Assembly: GCA_000435675.1 (NCBI GenBank)
Contig: FR895150.1
Coordinates: 69,019-77,469 of the forward strand
Source: Eggerthella sp. CAG:298
GTDB lineage: Bacteria > Actinomycetota > Coriobacteriia > Coriobacteriales > Eggerthellaceae
DNA length: 8,451 nt
Reading direction: 5' to 3'
In this document: piece after piece, positions 5,432 through 8,451 of the stretch
How positions within the stretch are numbered: position 1 is the first letter of the stretch
Layout of the letters: every line of letters starts with the position of its first letter
The notes under the pieces: generated by a model
The model's database searches: none
Told to the model about the DNA's origin: nothing
Seen by the model: only the letters and a program-made list of their open reading frames with translations
Position numbers and translations under genes: made by a program

Positions 5432-6643
5432 ATGAGCGAAGACAAAAACGATCAGATCAATGACGATGCAATCAGCAATTTGTCTCAAGAGCAAGATCAC
5501 CAAAGTCAGCCAGATAAGCTAGAAACAACTGAAGAAGCGATTCCAACTGGTAGTGAGATGTCTCAAGATTCGTCGAATGTTGGAACGAGCAATGCAGTGG
5601 AGCAGAGCCCTCAGAGTGATGCTGAAGATAAAAACGCGAATGCGCTTGCATCGGACAATGCGGACGAGTCAAAAAAGAAAGAACAGAAGAACGAAGAATC
5701 TGGGCAGCCAAGTGATTCTGTAAATGATGGTCAAGATAAAGTTGATAAAAGCAGCATAGGATATGTATTCAATCAGGCTAAAAATCGATTCAATTCTCTC
5801 AACAAGACAACGAAAAAGCGAATTGGAATTATTTCCGGCATAGTAGTGCTGCTACTTGTTATCTGGATTTTGTTTGCAACTCACGTAATTTGTTTTCACA
5901 ACTGGAGCCCTGCAACCTGCACCGCGGCCGAAACTTGTGTGATCTGCGGCGAAACGCGTGGTGAGGCGCTTGGCTATGAATGGATTGAAGCCACATGCAC
6001 GGAACCAGAAACTTGTTCAGTATGTGGTGCAATAACAGGTGTACCCAATGGTCATGAGGTTGCAGAATGGATCATCGACGAAGATTCAACATGTGCTGTT
6101 ACGGGCAAAAAGCATGGAATATGTTCTGTTTGCAACGAGGAAGTTATCAGTCCAGTTGAATTGAAAGATCATACTCCTGGTGAATGGGAAGTTGTCGAGG
6201 AGGCAACCGAGAGTTCAGCAGGTGAACGGGTGAAGAAATGCACGGTATGTGGTGAAGTGATTCAACAAGAAGAATACACTTTGACACCTGCGCAGGTTAA
6301 AGATAGGTACATCAAATCATGCCAAAGCTATGCTTTTAAAGACCTTGCAAGGAATGCTGATGCACTCGCCGGAAAAAGGATCGTCGCTAAGGGCGAGGTC
6401 ATTCAGGTTCAAACAGAAGGCAACTATTACGCCATGCGTGTCAATATCACCAAAGGGAGCTATGGTATCTGGTCGGACACGGTCTATGTTGTCTACTTGA
6501 AGCCAAGCGGAGCTGACAACATCATAGAAGATGACATCATCACCTTCTACGGAGAGATCGATGGCAACACTTCTTACACTTCTGTCATGGGTGCGACCAT
6601 AACATTGCCGAAGATCACTGCAGAATATATCGATATAAATTAA
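5432..6643 (+). CDS. Membrane-anchored protein with disordered tail, CxxC repeats and OB-like domain
   Basis: A 403-residue protein not assigned to a named gene. Residues 1-108 are polar and acidic (Ser, Asp, Glu, Asn, Gln), almost certainly disordered. KTTKKR (125-130) precedes one membrane helix at 131-150, so the N-terminus should be cytoplasmic and the rest outside. Residues 160-275 hold four CxxC pairs (169/172, 195/198, 231/234, 270/273); the first two units repeat at exactly 26 residues, each with an extra upstream Cys (163, 189). Such repeats occur in surface proteins of gut Firmicutes and Coriobacteria. Residues 287-403 (YAFKDLARNADALAGKRIV to EDDIITFYGEI) resemble the tRNA_anti-like OB-fold family. 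The start at 5432 follows GAGGAG; an in-frame ATG at 5375 lacks a good binding site. Codons are richer in A and T than in neighbouring genes, which could mean transfer. Confidence 0.8.
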   Translation: MSEDKNDQINDDAISNLSQEQDHQSQPDKLETTEEAIPTGSEMSQDSSNVGTSNAVEQSPQSDAEDKNANALASDNADESKKKEQKNEESGQPSDSVNDGQDKVDKSSIGYVFNQAKNRFNSLNKTTKKRIGIISGIVVLLLVIWILFATHVICFHNWSPATCTAAETCVICGETRGEALGYEWIEATCTEPETCSVCGAITGVPNGHEVAEWIIDEDSTCAVTGKKHGICSVCNEEVISPVELKDHTPGEWEVVEEATESSAGERVKKCTVCGEVIQQEEYTLTPAQVKDRYIKSCQSYAFKDLARNADALAGKRIVAKGEVIQVQTEGNYYAMRVNITKGSYGIWSDTVYVVYLKPSGADNIIEDDIITFYGEIDGNTSYTSVMGATITLPKITAEYIDIN

Positions 6644-6645
6644 GG

Positions 6646-6741
6646 ATGGTAGATTACTTGGGTTTTCATCTTGTGTGCTCGAATCGTCATGCAGTGATTT
6701 ACTCAAAAGGTGATCGCGAGTGTTACACCCTAATGAAGTAA
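6646..6741 (+). other. Very short ORF of doubtful reality
   Basis: An ATG two bases after the preceding stop opens a 31-codon frame starting MVDYLGFHLVCSNRHAVIYS and ending TLMK. The only purine-rich sequence before it touches the ATG, which is too close for a ribosome binding site. The composition looks protein-like, so it may be a remnant of a lost gene, but nothing identifies it. The rest of 6742-6779 shows nothing recognisable. Confidence 0.12.
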
Positions 6742-6779
6742 GGGCGATGCTTGGGCTCGAACCACTTGAAAGCTACTAG

Positions 6780-6809
6780 GAAAAGAGGGTAAAGCCCTCT
6801 TTTCTTTTT
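6780..6809 (+). terminator. Terminator between convergent genes, probably bidirectional
   Basis: GAAAAGAGGG (6780-6789) pairs perfectly with CCCTCTTTTC (6795-6804) around a 5-base loop. On the plus strand it is followed by TTTTT (6805-6809), a good rho-independent terminator for the upstream gene. On the minus strand the stem itself ends in TTTTC, and it lies just past the fic stop codon, so it may serve both genes. Confidence 0.8.
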
Positions 6810-7698
6810 ACGCTTCGTAGGGGATGCGGAAGTAGTCGAGGTGGGTTTTGAAGCGATCCTGGGCAGTTAGGACCGTGTCGGTAAGGAAACCTGGTTCGCG
6901 ATTCCATTCCTGCAGCCCACGATAGTAGTAGCGCTTCATCTCATCAGTAATGATGAATGGCACGATGTTGTTCGCAAGGCATTCTTTGAACATGATGAGG
7001 CGTCCTACGCGCCCATTTCCGTCTTGGAATGGATGGATGCGCTCGAACTTCACGTGAAAGTCGATGATGCTATTCAGATCAGGCTGCGTAATCTTGGCAT
7101 AATTTGCCAAGAGCTCTTTCATCTTGCTCTCGACTTCTTCGGGTTCTGCGGTTGCTCTGCCGCCAACTTCATTGGGATAGAGCTTGTAGTCTCCTACGGC
7201 AAACCAGTCTTTTACTGAATCGGTGGTCGAGGTCTTCAAGATACGATGCAGATCTTTGATCATTGCCTGTGAAAGAGGCTGCTGAGCGTGGTCGATAATA
7301 TAGTCGATCGCTCTGAAATGGTTGCTGGTCTCAACGATGTCATCAATTCTGATAGTGCCCTCTTCGAGCCCGATCGTATGTGTTTCGAAGATAAGACGCG
7401 TTTGCTCCTCTGAAAGCTGACTTCCCTCAATGTGGTTGGAATTGTAGGTAAGTTCGATCTGCGTTCGGTGATAGATGCCGCCTTTCAGCTGCGTCTCTTG
7501 TTCTTTTCTGAAGCGCTCAAGCAAAGGGGAGACCGTACGCCACTTCGAGCGTGTTGGTTTGACTGCAGTTGAGGGGATGCTCCACGTTTTCCCTGTTTTG
7601 AAGGCGCCAGGAATCTTGCCCTGGGCACAATAGTTCCTTACGGTTCGCTCGGAAACGTCCCAAAGATTCGCGATTTCTGTTGCAGAAAGATAGTCCAT
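6808..7698 (-). CDS. Fic-domain protein with N-terminal helix-turn-helix (class II AMP transferase)
   Basis: A 296-residue protein. The Fic core carries the full active-site motif HPFQDGNGRVGR (222-233), with catalytic H222 and the anion-hole GNGR; Fic enzymes usually move AMP from ATP to a hydroxyl of a target protein. SNHIEG (87-92) fits the inhibitory-helix pattern S/T-xxx-E-G/N, and because it lies N-terminal to the core this is a class II Fic, held inactive by E91 until relieved. Residues 1-45 (YLSATEIANLWDVSERTVRN and the basic KTGKTWSIP) form a MerR/excisionase-like helix-turn-helix, implying DNA binding. The ATG at 7698 has AGGGGA just upstream. No antitoxin partner gene is next to it, as expected when the inhibitor is built in. 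The gene's own promoter lies between two palindromes, suggesting autorepression. The target protein is unknown. Confidence 0.93.
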   Translation of the reverse strand: MDYLSATEIANLWDVSERTVRNYCAQGKIPGAFKTGKTWSIPSTAVKPTRSKWRTVSPLLERFRKEQETQLKGGIYHRTQIELTYNSNHIEGSQLSEEQTRLIFETHTIGLEEGTIRIDDIVETSNHFRAIDYIIDHAQQPLSQAMIKDLHRILKTSTTDSVKDWFAVGDYKLYPNEVGGRATAEPEEVESKMKELLANYAKITQPDLNSIIDFHVKFERIHPFQDGNGRVGRLIMFKECLANNIVPFIITDEMKRYYYRGLQEWNREPGFLTDTVLTAQDRFKTHLDYFRIPYEA

Positions 7699-7714
7699 TT
7701 CGATCCCCTGGTTT

Positions 7715-7783
7715 TTGCCGATACCGGCAAGTTGTCTCGTACAAAGTATATCAAACCAGGTGGTTTTTTGCCGATATCGGCAA
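7715..7783 (-). promoter_or_regulatory. fic promoter flanked by two palindromic operators
   Basis: TTGCCGATATCGGCAA (7768-7783) is a perfect 16-bp palindrome. TTGCCGATACCGGCAA (7715-7730) is the same site with one base changed. Both are preceded by TGGTTTTT and followed by GTT, so they are also direct repeats, 53 bp apart (about five helical turns). On the minus strand an extended -10 box TG-A-TATACT lies between them (TATACT is the complement of 7745-7750). The position 17 bases upstream, where a -35 box should be, falls inside the 7768-7783 palindrome, and the other palindrome lies in the leader at about +9 to +24. A protein bound at both would block the polymerase. The Fic protein's own helix-turn-helix is the obvious candidate; that link is inference. 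Confidence 0.7.
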
Positions 7784-7797
7784 GTTTTGATGCCACT

Positions 7798-7873
7798 GAT
7801 GACAAACTACCCGGTCGTTCGACATCTCTTTGGCAACAGGCTGAGTGTGTTAGGGGTTGGGTAGTTTGTCACC
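7798..7873. repeat. Dispersed intergenic repeat, copy C (complete, inverted ends)
   Basis: A 76-bp element with a perfect 13-bp inverted end, TGACAAACTACCC (7800-7812) with GGGTAGTTTGTCA (7859-7871), extended inward by two G-T wobbles and outward by one G-C pair at 7798-7873. The left arm continues into GGTCGTTCG as in copies A and B. The middle differs from copy B, apart from a shared TAGGGG before the right arm. It lies about 50 bp upstream of the fic promoter. Confidence 0.75.
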
Positions 7874-8018
7874 TAGTCTGTTCGGAAAAGTTACGGAACG
7901 AAAACGGCTTTTCTAAGAACCGGTAAAGCTTCGTTGCGCAGGTCTTTTACTTGAGCTAAAAGCGAGAGAATAGCCCTGGAAATGGTATTGATCCCTGATT
8001 CGGAAGGTGGTGTTCATC
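7874..8018. other. Intergenic, nothing definite
   Basis: This completes a 320-base gap between fic and the small acidic ORF. No gene, strong promoter or stable terminator is evident. TTGCGC (7934-7939) and TAAAAG (7957-7962) at 17-base spacing are too poor to call a promoter. The end of the stretch carries the ribosome binding site for the next ORF. Confidence 0.4.
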
Positions 8019-8141
8019 ATGAGTCCCGACGAAGTAAAAGAAGATCTCGATGCCCTCAAAGCAGAAGAACAAGCTGATGCGGTAGAGGAAAAGGAAGAGA
8101 AATTCATGGAAGAAGAGATGAAAGAAGCTGGCATCAAATAG
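8019..8141 (+). CDS. Small acidic hypothetical protein (40 residues)
   Basis: ATG at 8019 is preceded by a good binding site, GGAAGGTGG (8002-8010), at a normal distance, and the frame ends at TAG 8139-8141. A rho-independent terminator follows 43 bases later. The product begins MSPDEVKEDLDALKAEEQAD and ends EEMKEAGIK. It has 16 Asp or Glu and 6 Lys in 40 residues, no Cys, Arg or Trp, and reads as one highly charged amphipathic helix. I do not recognise the family. The binding site, own terminator and biased but non-repetitive composition argue that it is a genuine small gene. An in-frame GTG three codons upstream is less well placed. Confidence 0.6.
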   Translation: MSPDEVKEDLDALKAEEQADAVEEKEEKFMEEEMKEAGIK

Positions 8142-8184
8142 CAAGCACTTCTCTCCGTGCAAACGCACAACACGAAACTTCTCG

Positions 8185-8210
8185 AGGCGCTCCCTGCGGA
8201 GCGCCTTTTT
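8185..8210 (+). terminator. Rho-independent terminator after the small acidic ORF
   Basis: AGGCGCTCC (8185-8193) pairs perfectly with GGAGCGCCT (8198-8206) around CTGC, ending in TTTTT (8206-8210). It isolates the small ORF from ecfT. Confidence 0.88.
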
Positions 8211-8225
8211 ATGCCATTTGTCCAT

Positions 8226-8250
8226 CTTGCCGTACAAGAAGTACGGTAGG
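8226..8250 (+). promoter_or_regulatory. Hairpin covering the ribosome binding site of ecfT
   Basis: CTTGCCGTAC (8226-8235) can pair with GTACGGTAGG (8241-8250) over ten positions (two of them G-T) around an AAGAA loop. The 3' arm holds GGTAGG, the only plausible ribosome binding site for the ATG at 8259. The stem has no T tract, so it is not a terminator. It could limit translation or be a protein-binding site; that is inference. Confidence 0.45.
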
Positions 8251-8258
8251 CTTATGGA

Positions 8259-8451
8259 ATGAGCCAGATTCTTTCCTATATAGCGAAGGCAAGTCCCATC
8301 CATGCGCTTGATGCGCGGGTGAAGTTGGGGCTACTGCTGCTCTTTTCGATCGCGCTGTTCTGCATGCGCACGTGGATCGGTCTGGGGATCTTTGCGGCGA
8401 TCCTGTTGGGTGTCATGGTCGCTTCGCGCGTTCCGCTCAAGAATTACGGCC
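8259..8451 (+). CDS. ecfT: ECF transporter transmembrane component EcfT (CbiQ family), N-terminal part
   Basis: The first 64 residues are in the window; the gene runs off the right edge. MSQILSYIAK followed by SPIHALDARVKLGLLLLFSI is the signature N-terminus of the EcfT/CbiQ family, the membrane scaffold that couples two ABC-type ATPases to a vitamin- or metal-binding S component. Two hydrophobic segments are visible, about 24-36 and 39-55. The ATG at 8259 was chosen because it immediately precedes the family motif; an ATG at 8254 opens only two codons. The gene starts after a terminator, so it is probably the first of its transcript, with partner ATPases (if adjacent) downstream. Which nutrient it imports cannot be told from here. 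Confidence 0.85.
   Translation, partial: MSQILSYIAKASPIHALDARVKLGLLLLFSIALFCMRTWIGLGIFAAILLGVMVASRVPLKNYG

Noticed and set aside
6752..6770. A minus-strand GGTTCGAGCCC resembling a tRNA T arm
   Set aside because: The flanking bases give only three pairs and there is no acceptor, D or anticodon arm.

Overview
This is a chromosomal window from a bacterium of moderate GC content. The ribosomal proteins, the actinobacterial-style tail on L17 and the cysteine-rich surface-type repeats point to the Actinomycetota, most likely the class Coriobacteriia. That placement is an inference from remembered protein style and is not proven here.

Positions 1-1300: the 3' end of leuS (leucyl-tRNA synthetase) is followed 21 bases later by a small YfcE-type metallophosphoesterase, probably in the same transcript. 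A tRNA-Lys(UUU) gene with its own promoter and terminator comes next.

Positions 1390-5070: the alpha ribosomal operon runs infA-rpmJ-rpsM-rpsK-rpsD-rpoA-rplQ, all on the plus strand with short gaps, and ends at a strong rho-independent terminator. Upstream of infA there is no secY-adk-map; the tRNA-Lys lies there instead. infA starts with TTG behind a leader that can fold, and rpsK starts with GTG. L17 is almost twice its usual length because of a tail made of a lysine-rich block followed by an acidic block.

Positions 5070-6810: an accessory segment. It holds a dispersed repeat, a 420-base non-coding stretch with a 14-bp inverted repeat and a small hydrophobic ORF without a normal start codon, and a gene for a 403-residue membrane-anchored protein. 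That protein has a long acidic disordered N-terminus, one membrane helix, four CxxC motifs and a C-terminal OB-fold-like domain. A terminator lies between it and the convergent fic gene.

Positions 6808-8451: a minus-strand class II Fic protein with an N-terminal helix-turn-helix. Its extended -10 promoter sits between two near-identical 16-bp palindromes 53 bp apart, which suggests autoregulation. Then come a dispersed repeat, a 40-residue acidic small ORF with its own terminator, and the start of an ECF-transporter EcfT gene whose ribosome binding site lies inside a hairpin.

Across the window, a short element recurs in three intergenic gaps: after the phosphoesterase, after the rplQ terminator and upstream of fic. 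Two copies have matching inverted ends and are 76-87 bp long; the first has only the left end. This repeat family and the Fic operator pair are the most distinctive signals seen. I found no CRISPR array, insertion-sequence transposase or prophage genes.
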